DNA of 64,000 nucleotides from CAVQZA01 sp963724805 (lineage in GTDB: Bacteria > Actinomycetota > Thermoleophilia > Gaiellales > Gaiellaceae), in assembly GCA_963724805.1 (NCBI GenBank), contig CAVRWA010000014.1, positions 186,001 to 250,000 on the forward strand, in the 5' to 3' direction. A model generated the notes under the pieces. That model did not search any database. It was not told the origin of the DNA and saw only the letters and a list, made by a program, of their open reading frames with translations. Both the position numbers and the translations under genes were made by a program. Each line of letters begins with the position of its first letter. Position 1 is the first letter of the stretch. Positions 25,701-36,084 of the stretch are shown here, piece by piece.

Positions 25701-25729
25701 GGCCCGATCCTGTCAAATAGGCTGAAGGG

Positions 25730-26125
25730 ATGAGCGCCCAGGCGAAACAGTTCGAGTACCGCGCCACGCTCGACCGCGCCGGCCAGGCCCGGGCCGAAGA
25801 CGCCTCGCCGCTCGAGCTCCCGGGCGCGTGGACGCCCGAGCATCTCCTTCTCGCCGGGCTCGTCGCCTGCTCGATCAAGAGCCTGCGCCACCACGCACGC
25901 CGCGCCGGGCTCGAGCTGACGGCGGATGGATCGGCCCGAGGCACGGTCGCCCGCCGGGAGCAGGACGGGCGCTTCGCGTTCGTCGAGGTCGACGTGCGGA
26001 TCGAGGCGGAGCTCGAGCCGCTGCCCGAGAGCCTGCACGAGCTGCTCGACAAGGCCGAGCGCGACTGCTTCATCGGCGCCTCCCTGACCGCGACCCCGAG
26101 CTACGAATGGGTGGTCAACGCGTGA
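25730..26125 (+). CDS. OsmC/Ohr family peroxide-detoxifying protein
   Basis: 131-residue thiol peroxidase fold. The two redox Cys are in VACSIKSLRHHA near residue 47 and RDCFIGAS near 116, with the usual helix spacing. It reduces organic hydroperoxides at the expense of dihydrolipoamide or other thiols. An AAGGG ribosome site precedes the ATG. The next gene (cysteine-desulfurase-like) overlaps its stop as GTGA. Confidence 0.88.
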   Translation: MSAQAKQFEYRATLDRAGQARAEDASPLELPGAWTPEHLLLAGLVACSIKSLRHHARRAGLELTADGSARGTVARREQDGRFAFVEVDVRIEAELEPLPESLHELLDKAERDCFIGASLTATPSYEWVVNA

Positions 26126-27282
26126 GCGCGGTCACGTTCGACGTCGAGGCGATCCGTGCACGCTTCCCCGCCCTCCGGCAACCGCTCGTGTTCTTCGACG
26201 GGCCGGGTGGGACGCAGGTGCCGGACTCGGTGATCGCCGCGATCGCGGGCTACCTGCGCGACTCGAACGCAAACAGCGGCGGCGACTTCGACACGAGCCG
26301 ACGCACCGACGCGCTGATCGAGAACGCCCGCGAGACCGCGGCCCGCTTCCTCGGCTGCGCCGCCGACGAGGTCGCCTTCGGGCCGAGCATGACGAATCTC
26401 AACTTCGCTCTCACGCGCGCTCTCGGCCGGGAGCTGAGACCGGGCGACGAGATCCTCACTACGAAGCTCGATCACGACGCCAACGTCTCTCCGTGGCTCG
26501 AGCTGGCGCGCGACCGCGAGCTCGTCGTTCGTCTCGTGGACGTGAACGACGACTGCACCCTCGATCTCGACGACCTGCAGCGACTGCTCTCGGAACGCAC
26601 CCGGGTGGTCGCGTTCCCCGTCGCCTCGAACGCCGTCGGCATCGTGACTGACCCGCGGCTGATCGCCGAGCTCGCGCACGAGGCCGGCGCGCTCGCGTGG
26701 GCCGACGCGGTCCATTACGCGCCGCACGGGCCGATCGACGTCGCGGCCTGGGGCCTCGACGTGCTCATCTGCTCGCCGTACAAGTTCTTCGGCCCTCACC
26801 AGGGGCTCGCCTACGGCCGGCGCGACCTGCTCGAGTCGTGGCGCCCGTACAAGGTGCGGCCGGCGCCGTTCGAGCCGGTCGGCCACCGCTTCGACACGGG
26901 GACGATGCAGCACGAGCTGCTCGCGGGCTTCGTCGCCGCGGTGGAGCACATCGAGTCGTTCGGCTGGGACGCGATCCGCGCGCACGAGCGCGGGCTCGGC
27001 GAGCGCTTACTCGGCGGGCTCCCGGCGAACGTGACGCTGTACGGCCCGCCGACGATGGATGGCCGCGTGCCGACCTTCGCCTTCAACGTGTCGGGCCGGA
27101 GCCCGGCCGAGGTCTCGGCGGTGCTCGGCGAGCGCGGCTTCGCGCTGTGGCACGGCAACTACTACGCGGTCGAGATCATGGAGCGGCTGGGCCTGCCCGA
27201 CGGCGCCGTGCGGGCCGGGTTCGTCCACTACAACACCTCCGGGGAGGTCGACCGGCTCCTCTCCGAGCTCGCGGCGCTGTGA
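26122..27282 (+). CDS. Cysteine desulfurase-like class V aminotransferase
   Basis: PLP-dependent fold-type I enzyme, 386 residues, closest in pattern to the cysteine-desulfurase-like subfamily of class V aminotransferases. It opens with RARFPALRQPLVFFDGPGGTQVP. The PLP-binding Lys is in CSPYKFFGPHQG near residue 220, with the pyridine-facing Asp in WADAVHYAPH. A flexible Cys loop near the end, as in SufS, is not evident, so sulfur transfer is uncertain. GTG start within the OsmC stop, and an epimerase gene starts within its own stop (GTGA). Confidence 0.85.
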   Translation: MSAVTFDVEAIRARFPALRQPLVFFDGPGGTQVPDSVIAAIAGYLRDSNANSGGDFDTSRRTDALIENARETAARFLGCAADEVAFGPSMTNLNFALTRALGRELRPGDEILTTKLDHDANVSPWLELARDRELVVRLVDVNDDCTLDLDDLQRLLSERTRVVAFPVASNAVGIVTDPRLIAELAHEAGALAWADAVHYAPHGPIDVAAWGLDVLICSPYKFFGPHQGLAYGRRDLLESWRPYKVRPAPFEPVGHRFDTGTMQHELLAGFVAAVEHIESFGWDAIRAHERGLGERLLGGLPANVTLYGPPTMDGRVPTFAFNVSGRSPAEVSAVLGERGFALWHGNYYAVEIMERLGLPDGAVRAGFVHYNTSGEVDRLLSELAAL

Positions 27283-28229
27283 GGCTCCTCCTCCTCGGCG
27301 GGACGAAATTCCTCGGGAAGCACGTCGCCGCCGCGGCGCTGACCTCGGGCCACGAGGTGACGCTCTTCACGCGCGGAGAGACCAACCCGGGCCTCTTCCC
27401 CGAGGCCGAGCACCTGCGCGGCGACCGCGACGGGGACCTGGGCGCGCTCGAGGGGCGCGAATGGGACGCCGTCGTCGACACCTCCGGCTACGTGCCCCGC
27501 GTCGTCGCCGCGTCGGCGCAACTGCTCGCGGGCGCGGTCGAGCGCTACGTCTTCGTCTCCTCGATCTCGGTCTATGCGGACTTCGCGGAGCCGCGTACGG
27601 AGAGCTCGCCGCTCGCGAGGCTCGAGGAGCCGACCGAGGAGTTCCGGGGCCCGGCCTACGGAGCGCTCAAGGCCCTCTGCGAGGAGGAGGTCGAGCGCGC
27701 GCTTCCGGGACGGGCGCTCCTCGTGCGGCCCGGCTTGATCGTCGGGCCGGATGACCCGACCGACCGCTTCACCTACTGGCCGCAGCGGGCGCGGCGCGGG
27801 GGCGAGGTCCTCGCGCCGACCCCGCCGGAGCGTCCGGTGCAGTTCATCGACGTGCGCGACCTCGCCGAGTGGATCGTGCGGATGGTCGAGGCCGGCTCGA
27901 CCGGGCCGTTCAACGCGACGGGCCGGCCCGGCGAGGTGACGTTCGGGGCACTGCTCGAGGCCTGCGGCGCGGAGCAGGTGACCTGGGTCGACGAGGCGTT
28001 CCTCGTCGAGCAAGAAGTCGGCGAGTGGATGGAGCTGCCGCTCTGGATCCCGGCGGGCGACGGCGAGTGGCGCGACTTCCAGCTCGTCGACGTCTCGCGC
28101 GCGCTCGACGCCGGGCTGACCTTCCGGCCTCTGGCCGAGACGATCCGCGACGTCCCGGAGTGGACGGCCACGGCGGGGTTGACCCCCGAGCGCGAGGCCG
28201 AGCTGCTCGCGGCCTGGCATGCCCGCTAA
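27279..28229 (+). CDS. NAD-dependent epimerase/dehydratase family protein
   Basis: Extended SDR, 316 residues. LLGGTKFLGKHV near the N-terminus replaces the usual GxxGxxG with GGTKFLG, a variant common in the atypical epimerase branch. YVFVSSISVYADF and catalytic-type YGALK near residue 127 follow. The substrate is not evident. GTG start overlaps the upstream aminotransferase stop. The DUF3052 gene overlaps its last 11 bases. Confidence 0.83.
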   Translation: MRLLLLGGTKFLGKHVAAAALTSGHEVTLFTRGETNPGLFPEAEHLRGDRDGDLGALEGREWDAVVDTSGYVPRVVAASAQLLAGAVERYVFVSSISVYADFAEPRTESSPLARLEEPTEEFRGPAYGALKALCEEEVERALPGRALLVRPGLIVGPDDPTDRFTYWPQRARRGGEVLAPTPPERPVQFIDVRDLAEWIVRMVEAGSTGPFNATGRPGEVTFGALLEACGAEQVTWVDEAFLVEQEVGEWMELPLWIPAGDGEWRDFQLVDVSRALDAGLTFRPLAETIRDVPEWTATAGLTPEREAELLAAWHAR

Positions 28230-28536
28230 GGACTATTCGGGCACGCCGCTCGCGGCCAAGCTCGGTGCGAAGCCCGGTGTCGAGGTGCTCGTGCTCTTCA
28301 CCGTGAGCCGGGCCGAGCTCGAGCGCCGCTTCGCCGCGCTGAAGGCGACGCTCGCACCGCACGACGGGCTCTGGGTCGCCTGGCCGAAGAAAACCTCGCG
28401 GATCGAGACCGACCTCAGCTTCGAGACCGTCCAGGAAACCGGTCTCGCACACGGCCTCGTCGACAACAAGAGCGCGGCGATCGACGAGAGCTGGCAGGCG
28501 CTGCGCTTCGTGTATCGCCTCGAAGATCGATCGTGA
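28219..28536 (+). CDS. DUF3052 family protein
   Basis: 105 residues. Recognisable DUF3052 pattern: MPAKDYSGTPLAAKLG, a strand-helix unit, then the DGLWVAWPKKTS motif and a long ETGLAHGLVDNK segment. Members are found near diverse metabolic genes and have no established function. Overlaps the epimerase gene by 11 bases; last gene of the OsmC-to-DUF3052 unit. Confidence 0.85.
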   Translation: MPAKDYSGTPLAAKLGAKPGVEVLVLFTVSRAELERRFAALKATLAPHDGLWVAWPKKTSRIETDLSFETVQETGLAHGLVDNKSAAIDESWQALRFVYRLEDRS

Positions 28537-28541
28537 CTCGC

Positions 28542-28705
28542 CTGTGGAAAGGGGTCAGACCCCGAAACGATTGCGTGACGCTTCGTCCACAGTCGCCGAC
28601 CGCCGGGCCCTGTCGACTCAGGGCATCAGTTGCCCCGCAGCCCTGTGCCGAGCGCGATCCGAGCCGGGGTGACCGCGCGAGCCATGTCCGGGGTCTGACC
28701 CCGGG
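28542..28705. repeat. Inverted pair of REP-like palindromes
   Basis: GGGGTCAGACCCC at 28551-28563 and its exact reverse complement at 28689-28701 face each other across 125 bases in the gap 28537-28713. The first is enclosed by CTGTGGA (28542-28548) and TCCACAG (28586-28592), with a GCG-TGA-CGC mini-hairpin inside, giving a cloverleaf-like unit. The second extends to CCGGGGTC/GACCCCGG. This resembles extragenic REP/BIME or MITE elements of the kind moved by REP-associated transposases, none of which is nearby. Confidence 0.6.
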
Positions 28706-28713
28706 TTTCGGCC

Positions 28714-29586
28714 CTAGGCGGCGTTGTCTGCCTTGCCGGCCGCTGCCGCCCGGGCCCAGCGCTCGTCGTCGCGGTGGATCCGGTCGGGGTCGACCCCACG
28801 GAGCTCCGCCAGCGCGACTGTCAGCTTCTGGAACGGGACGATGTCCACCGCCGGGTGGCGTGTCGGCACGAGGGTTACCTCGCAGCCGAGCTCGCGCAGC
28901 GCCGCGGCCGCCGCCGCCGCGCGCTCGGCCGCCCGCCCCTCGCCCTCGAGCACGAAGGCGCGCACCGACTCGTCCACCGCGGCCAGGAAGCCGTGCAGGA
29001 GCTGCTCGGTCTCGTAGGCCTCGGCGGCGACGAAGGCGCCCTCCCGCAGCTTCAGCACCGCCTCGTGCGCCGTCGGCCAGTCCCGCCCGGCGCCGGCGAC
29101 GAGGAAGCGCTCGTGCGCGGAGGCCGGAAACCCGTCCGCCGCTGCAGCCGCGTCGCCGAGCCACCCGATCTCGTTGCCGGCGAGCGCGTCGATCGCCGCC
29201 ACCGCGCAGGTGTAGCTCGCCGTGTGGCACCAGCTCCCCTCCACCGCGGGCGTGCAGACCACGACCTCCTCGCACAGCGTCGCGAGCGGGCTCTCGGCCT
29301 TGCCGGTGACGAGCCACCGCGGGCCGCGCCACGCCCGGGCCGCCTCGAGGGTTAGCGGCGTCTCGCCCTCGTGGCTGACGAGCACGAGCAGCTCTGCGTC
29401 GCGTTCCGGCCTGAGCACGAGCTCGAGCGCCTGCACCGCGTCCCCGCCCGTCTGCGCCGCGTGGAACGAGGTGCCGCAGCCGGTGAAGAGCCTCCGCACG
29501 CCGTCGGGGAAGCGGAGGCCGGTCGGCACCGCACGCAGCCAGTCCGGCTGGGCGGCGATCGCGGCACGGGTCAAGTCACCAGACAT
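28714..29586 (-). CDS. SIS-domain sugar isomerase-like protein
   Basis: 290 residues with two SIS (sugar isomerase) domains like the C-terminal part of glucosamine-6-phosphate synthase. Substrate-binding motifs: FTGCGTSFHAA near residue 33, VSHEGETPLT near 70 and KLREGAFVAAEAYETEQLLHG near 180. The glutaminase domain of GlmS is absent, so it probably acts as an aldose-ketose isomerase or deaminase on amino-sugar phosphates (AgaS/GlmS-like). Transcribed divergently from the M16 peptidase gene with 22 bases between starts. Confidence 0.82.
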   Translation of the reverse strand: MSGDLTRAAIAAQPDWLRAVPTGLRFPDGVRRLFTGCGTSFHAAQTGGDAVQALELVLRPERDAELLVLVSHEGETPLTLEAARAWRGPRWLVTGKAESPLATLCEEVVVCTPAVEGSWCHTASYTCAVAAIDALAGNEIGWLGDAAAAADGFPASAHERFLVAGAGRDWPTAHEAVLKLREGAFVAAEAYETEQLLHGFLAAVDESVRAFVLEGEGRAAERAAAAAAALRELGCEVTLVPTRHPAVDIVPFQKLTVALAELRGVDPDRIHRDDERWARAAAAGKADNAA

Positions 29587-29608
29587 CGGGTGGGTAGCAT
29601 GCCTTCTC

Positions 29609-30877
29609 GTGAGCGCGTTCGAGCGACAGACTCTCGGGAACGACCTACGGGTCGTGACAGCACCGATGCCGCAGGCACAGTCGGTGACCGTCTCGGTGAT
29701 GCTCGCCGCCGGCTCTCGCTACGAGACTCCCGACACGAACGGGATCGCGCACTTCGCCGAGCACATGTTCTTCAAGGGCACGAAACGCCGCCCGACCGCC
29801 CGCGACATCGCGGGCGAGATCGACGCGATCGGCGGCGAGTTCAACGCCTTCACCGGGAAGGAGTACACGGGCTACTACGTCAAGTGCGCGGCCGAGCATC
29901 GCGACGTCGCGCTCGACGTGCTCGTCGACATGCTCCGCGACTCGAAGTTCGAGCCCGAGGAGATCGAGCGCGAGAAGGGCGTGATCGTCGAGGAGATGAA
30001 CATGTACTTCGACACGCCGCGCGACTTCATCGGCGGCGTCTACGACGAGCTCCTCTACGGTGACCAGCCGCTCGGCTGGGACATCATCGGCCGCAAGGAG
30101 ACGGTCCGCGGCGCGACCCGCGACACGTTCTTCGGCTACCTCGACCAGTGGTACAAGCCGTCGCGGATGGTCGTCGGCGTCGGCGGCCGGATCGACGGCG
30201 ACCTGCTCGGCGAGATCGAACGGAGGCTCGGCGACCTCGAGGCGGCCGAGACGGGCGAGGTCGCCCCGGTCGTCCTCCCGCCGGAGAACGGCTCGCAGGT
30301 GAAGGTCTTCACGAAGCAGTCCGACCAGGCGCACATCTGCGTCGGAGTGCGCAGCTACCCACTCGAGCATTCCGACCGCTACCCACTGCAGATGGTCGCG
30401 AACGTGCTCGGCGGCGGCATGTCGTCGCGCCTCTTCACCGAGGTGCGCGAGCGCCGCGGCCTCGCCTACTACGTCTTCGGCGTCAACCACAGCTACACCG
30501 ACGCAGGCTCGCTCTACTCCCAGGCCGGCGTCGACATCAACCGCATCGACGACGCGGTCACCACGATCGTCGCCGAGTTCGAGCGGATCGCCGCGGAGCC
30601 CGTCCCCTCCGACGAGCTCGAGAAGGCGCGCAGCTTCGCGAAAGGCCGCTTCGTCCTCTCGCTCGAGAGCCCACAAGGGCTGATCATGTACGGCCTCCGC
30701 CGCGAGGTGCTCGAGGGCGGCGCCGTCGATCCGCAGGAGGTGCTCGACGCCCTCGACAAGGTCACCGGCGAGGACGTGCAGCGGGTCGCGCGCGACCTGA
30801 TCGAGAACCGCGGGATCAAGCTCGCGCTGATCGGCCCGTTCGACGACGCCGAGCGCTTCGAGAAGCTACTGCCCTAG
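29609..30877 (+). CDS. M16 family zinc metallopeptidase
   Basis: Processing-peptidase-like protease, 422 residues. The inverted zinc motif HFAEHMFFKGT near residue 48 gives HxxEH. A downstream Glu in EEIEREKGVIVEEM completes the metal site near 125. The second homologous half contains the RERRGLAYYVF motif that lines the active-site cavity. Family members degrade or mature peptides in the cytoplasm or periplasm; no signal peptide is seen. GTG at 29609 is chosen because upstream sequence is the reverse strand of the SIS gene. Its last 12 bases overlap the opposing hydrolase gene. Confidence 0.92.
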   Translation: MSAFERQTLGNDLRVVTAPMPQAQSVTVSVMLAAGSRYETPDTNGIAHFAEHMFFKGTKRRPTARDIAGEIDAIGGEFNAFTGKEYTGYYVKCAAEHRDVALDVLVDMLRDSKFEPEEIEREKGVIVEEMNMYFDTPRDFIGGVYDELLYGDQPLGWDIIGRKETVRGATRDTFFGYLDQWYKPSRMVVGVGGRIDGDLLGEIERRLGDLEAAETGEVAPVVLPPENGSQVKVFTKQSDQAHICVGVRSYPLEHSDRYPLQMVANVLGGGMSSRLFTEVRERRGLAYYVFGVNHSYTDAGSLYSQAGVDINRIDDAVTTIVAEFERIAAEPVPSDELEKARSFAKGRFVLSLESPQGLIMYGLRREVLEGGAVDPQEVLDALDKVTGEDVQRVARDLIENRGIKLALIGPFDDAERFEKLLP

Positions 30878-32044
30878 CCTGGAGAGAAAGAGGAGGATGC
30901 GCGCCCACGAGTCGGTGTGCGCCCTCAGATTGCCGTCGAGGGTGCCGCCGAGCTCCTCGTAGGTGCCGGGCGCGACCTCGACGGTCCCCGACGACGGGCA
31001 GTTCGGCAGCGCGAGCACACCGTGCCCCGCGCGCGGGTAGACGACCCCGACGACGTCGTTGCGGCCGTACATGCGGGCGCGATCGACGATCCGGGCGACC
31101 GCGCCGGCCGAGTCCCAGACCTCGTCCTTGCGCCCGCCGAGGGCGAGCACCGGCCCTGCGATCTTCTCGACTGCGATCGGCCCGTACGGCACCGGCTCGC
31201 CGGCAAGCGTCCAGGCGTAGCCCGGGCCGGGGTACGCGCCCACGACCTGGTCGCTCGGCACCGCGGCGACCACGCCGCGGACGAGATCCGGATACGTCGA
31301 GCCGATCAGCAGGGCACCCTCGCCGCCGCGAGAGGCGCCGAGAACGACGACGCGCCTGGAATCGACGCCCGGCTGCGACCCGAGCCAGCGGAGCGCCTTC
31401 GCGAAGTACTCGAGTGGGATGTCCTTCAGAGTCTGTGGCAGGCCCGGCTCCTTGAAGTACGCGAGTGCGAGCGACGGGTAGCCGTGCGAGGCGAGCAGGC
31501 CCGCGAGGTACGGGGAGGCATAGCCGCCCCCGGAACCGCCGATCAGGAGGACCGCCGGGGTCGCCGCGGCCGAGGAGGACGGTGCGAAGTACCTCCCGAG
31601 AAAGCCCTGCTGTGTGAGCGTCGCGTCGGTCGAGCCGAGCCCGGCGGCCGCTGCGCGGCGCCGGAGGACGGCATGCGCCGCCGCGCGACCGGAGCCGATC
31701 ACCGTGAGGCTCACGTCGGTCGGCGCGACCGGCGGCGCGAAGTACCAGCCCGTCCAGCTCTGAACGGGGCGGATCGACCAGAAGAGCTGCATCGACCGGT
31801 GCGAGTCGTAGACCCCGTGCGCGTTCGCCCGAACCGAGAGCCGCCCGCGCCAGAGCTTGCCCAGGTAGTCCTTCGTCGTCGCCTGGAGCGTCACGGTCGC
31901 GCGCGGCGAAAGCCCGGTGACGCGGACGTCGACGGGCTCGTCGATCAGCGCAGTCGACGGGGACACGGCCACGCGGACGGCCGCATGTGCGGTTCCGGTC
32001 AGAGCGAGTGCGGCGGTGACGACGACGGCGAAGCCGAGCTTCAC
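30866..32044 (-). CDS. Secreted acyl-CoA thioesterase/BAAT-type alpha/beta hydrolase
   Basis: 392 residues with a Sec signal peptide (MKLGFAVVVTAALALTGTAHA). Residues about 25-130 are the beta-sandwich acyl-CoA thioesterase/bile-acid-CoA amino acid N-acyltransferase N-domain. A hydrolase domain follows with nucleophile Ser in LGASRGGEGA near 235, an Asp near 320 and His in RAGHG near 345. Eukaryotic relatives have Cys or Ser nucleophiles; Ser here implies hydrolysis. The extracytoplasmic location suggests an ester or thioester substrate outside the cell. Confidence 0.82.
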   Translation of the reverse strand: MKLGFAVVVTAALALTGTAHAAVRVAVSPSTALIDEPVDVRVTGLSPRATVTLQATTKDYLGKLWRGRLSVRANAHGVYDSHRSMQLFWSIRPVQSWTGWYFAPPVAPTDVSLTVIGSGRAAAHAVLRRRAAAAGLGSTDATLTQQGFLGRYFAPSSSAAATPAVLLIGGSGGGYASPYLAGLLASHGYPSLALAYFKEPGLPQTLKDIPLEYFAKALRWLGSQPGVDSRRVVVLGASRGGEGALLIGSTYPDLVRGVVAAVPSDQVVGAYPGPGYAWTLAGEPVPYGPIAVEKIAGPVLALGGRKDEVWDSAGAVARIVDRARMYGRNDVVGVVYPRAGHGVLALPNCPSSGTVEVAPGTYEELGGTLDGNLRAHTDSWARILLFLSRLGQ

Positions 32045-32062
32045 GTCGACAAACGGTAGCCG

Positions 32063-34011
<1,949 letters not shown>

Positions 34012-34015
<4 letters not shown>

Positions 34016-35115
34016 GGCTGGAGCTCGTACGGGTATCGGGTCAGGTTCTGGTAGCCGTCGTCGGTCACGACGACCAGGTCTTCGAGCCGGCAGCCGCCGG
34101 TGCCCGGACGGTAGAGGCCGGGCTCGACCGTGACGACGTCGCCGGCCCGGAGCACGTCGCTGCCCGCGAATCCCATTCCCGGCGCCTCGTGCACCTCGAG
34201 GCCGACGCCGTGGCCGAGCCCGTGGTAGAAGCCGTGGTCGAGGGGAGCAGCGGGATCCTTCGTCCGCTGGGTCGCGTGCCCGGCGGCCTCGAATACCTCG
34301 CAGGCCGCGTCGAACACCTCGCGGCCCCGCACTCCCGGCCGGATCAGCTCGAGCGAGCGGTCGAGCGCCTCCTTCACCAGCCGGTGCCACTCGACGAGCT
34401 CGGCGGTCGGCTCGCCGATCACGAAGGTGCGCGTCATGTCCGCGAAGCACGCCGACTCGCGGTCGCGCGGCCAGATGTCGATCACGACCGGCTCGCCGGG
34501 CTCGATCTCGCCGAAGCCCCCGTGGTGCCCGATCGCCGACTGCGCGCCGTGGGAGACGATGAACTCGTCGCAGCTGCAGCCGTGGGCCATGAACTCCGCG
34601 TCGATCGCGGCCTTGATCGCCTCGGACGTGACCGGACCGCCGGCGCGGAGGAGCTCGGCGGCCGCGGCCATTCCCGCGTCGGCGGCGGCCTGAGCGCGGC
34701 GGATCCCGGCCAGCTCGGCCGATGTCTTGGCGCGACGACGGAGATCGAAGAGCTCGTGCTGCGGCTCGAGCTCGATCCCCTCCGCGCGAAGCCGGTCGGC
34801 GACCTCGAGGGGGAATGTCGCGGGGACTACCGCGCGCTCGACCCCGAGCGCCGCACAGGCGCGGGCAGCGATCTCGAGCAGGGCGGCATCCCGGCTCACG
34901 CCCGAGCGGACGACCTCGTCGTAGCCGAACTCCTCGGGCGGGTGCAGCTCGAGCCCGTCGAGCGCGGCGAGGCGCGGGATCTCCATCGCCGGGACGACGA
35001 CGTGGCGGACACCGTCGCGCTCGGCGTAGAGGAACGGGTCGCCGATGCCGATCGGCAGCTCGTGCCGCAGCTCCGGCGAGCGCTCGGTCGAGTCCCAGAT
35101 GAGGACGTCCGCCAT
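34012..35115 (-). CDS. M24 family metallopeptidase (Xaa-Pro aminopeptidase-like)
   Basis: 367 residues. C-terminal pita-bread domain with the five dinuclear-metal ligands visible: Asp in VVIDIWPRD, Asp in FADMTRTFV, His in GLGHGVGLEVHE, Glu in TVEPGLY, and Glu in RLEDLVVV. The N-terminal creatinase-like domain is shorter than usual. It removes N-terminal residues before proline, or is a related dipeptidase. ATG 35115; divergent from the Grx-like gene 38 bases away. Coupled to acs by a GTGA overlap, although no functional link is obvious. Confidence 0.88.
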
Positions 35116-35153
35116 CGCGACGGCATCGTAGTCGGAATCCGTAGAGTGAAGCC

Positions 35154-35801
35154 ATGCCGCTGTTCCGCGCCGACGAGGAGCAGGCGGTACGAGAGCTCTT
35201 TGCGCGGCTCGACCGCGACGTCGAGCTCGTGCTCGTGCACGGGCCGGAGGAGACACCGCTTCCGGGCGCGCGCGACATCGACTTCGGCGCCGAGGCGCAG
35301 GCCGTACTCGAAGCGCTCGCCGGCCTTGGCGAGCGGGTGACCCTTCGAGCGACCGACAACCCGGAACTCGACGTCGAGCGCTTTCCGGCGATCTGCGTGC
35401 TCGCCGGCGGAGAAGACACGCGCATCCGCTACTACGGGCTCCCCTGGGGCTACGAGGTCGCGTCGATCGTCGGCGCGGTGCTCGAGGCGGGTCGCACCGA
35501 GTCGAGCCTGGCGCCCGAGACCCTCGCGCGACTCGACTCGCTCGAACGGGACGTCGCGCTCGAGGTGTTCGTCACGCCAACCTGCCCGCACTGCCCGCCG
35601 GCCGTGCTGCTGGCGTACCGAGCGGCGCTCGCAAGCCCTCACGTGCGCGCGGCTGCGATCGAGTCGACCGAGTTCCCGCAGCTCGCCGAGGAGCACGGGG
35701 TCTACGCCGTGCCCGCGATCGTGATCGACGGCGAGCACCGCTTTGCGGGCGCCGTGCCCGAGCGAGTCTTCGTCGAGCGGCTGCTCGCCGCTGTGGGCTA
35801 G
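35154..35801 (+). CDS. Glutaredoxin-like protein disulfide oxidoreductase (PDO type)
   Basis: 215 residues forming two thioredoxin folds, the arrangement of prokaryotic PDO proteins. The C-terminal fold has the redox motif CPHC in VTPTCPHCPPAV near residue 142 and the cis-Pro of YAVPAIV. The N-terminal fold lacks a CxxC, so it is probably structural. No signal peptide: cytoplasmic dithiol exchange. The start is the first ATG after the divergent M24 gene. Confidence 0.85.
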   Translation: MPLFRADEEQAVRELFARLDRDVELVLVHGPEETPLPGARDIDFGAEAQAVLEALAGLGERVTLRATDNPELDVERFPAICVLAGGEDTRIRYYGLPWGYEVASIVGAVLEAGRTESSLAPETLARLDSLERDVALEVFVTPTCPHCPPAVLLAYRAALASPHVRAAAIESTEFPQLAEEHGVYAVPAIVIDGEHRFAGAVPERVFVERLLAAVG

Positions 35802-35830
35802 CCCACTTCCCACATGGCCCAGCGAGCCAA

Positions 35831-35859
35831 TTGACAGGCTCGCGTGCCTGACCGAAAGT
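35831..35859 (+). promoter_or_regulatory. Promoter of the first micropeptide, likely leaderless
   Basis: A perfect TTGACA at 35831-35836, a 17-base spacer and GAAAGT at 35854-35859. The expected start of transcription falls at or within a base or two of the ATG at 35867, which has no ribosome site, so translation would be leaderless. Confidence 0.5.
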
Positions 35860-35866
35860 GTCGGCC

Positions 35867-35998
35867 ATGGCCAGACTCGGCCGGTACAAGGTGTGGATCG
35901 CCGTGGCGATCGTGGTGTTCGCGGTCGGTGTGATCCTCCCTCTCATGCTCTACGGTTCCGGAAGCGGCACGAGCGGGACCGGCACCGTCCTCCCCTAG
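35867..35998 (+). CDS. One-helix membrane micropeptide (43 residues)
   Basis: Short gene with a basic N-terminus (MARLGRYK), one hydrophobic helix (about residues 9-29) and a Gly/Ser/Thr-rich tail GSGSGTSGTGTVLP. Orientation rules place the tail outside. It follows a perfect TTGACA promoter and lies before the polyproline gene on the same strand. Its layout (basic start, helix, Thr/Gly tail) resembles the 40-residue peptide after the polyproline gene. I recognise no family; coding status rests on the promoter, frame and design. Confidence 0.5.
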   Translation: MARLGRYKVWIAVAIVVFAVGVILPLMLYGSGSGTSGTGTVLP

Positions 35999-36021
35999 GC
36001 GGTCATGGCTGAATCAGCGGA

Positions 36022-36049
36022 TTGACAGCCGCTCACGTCGTGCGACACT
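36022..36049 (+). promoter_or_regulatory. Promoter of the polyproline gene
   Basis: Perfect TTGACA at 36022-36027 and a weaker GACACT at 36044-36049 (16-base spacer). It closely resembles the promoter at 35831, suggesting shared control of the two genes. Confidence 0.45.
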
Positions 36050-36073
36050 TCTGTTGTCAAATCAGACAACAGA
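36050..36073 (+). promoter_or_regulatory. Hairpin abutting the ribosome site of the polyproline gene
   Basis: TCTGTTGTC and GACAACAGA form a perfect 9-pair stem with a 6-base loop. Its 3' arm runs into the AGAGGAGG ribosome site (36071-36078) of the ATG at 36085. It would lie at the very 5' end of the message and could modulate ribosome access or RNA stability. Confidence 0.6.
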
Positions 36074-36084
36074 GGAGGAATAGA

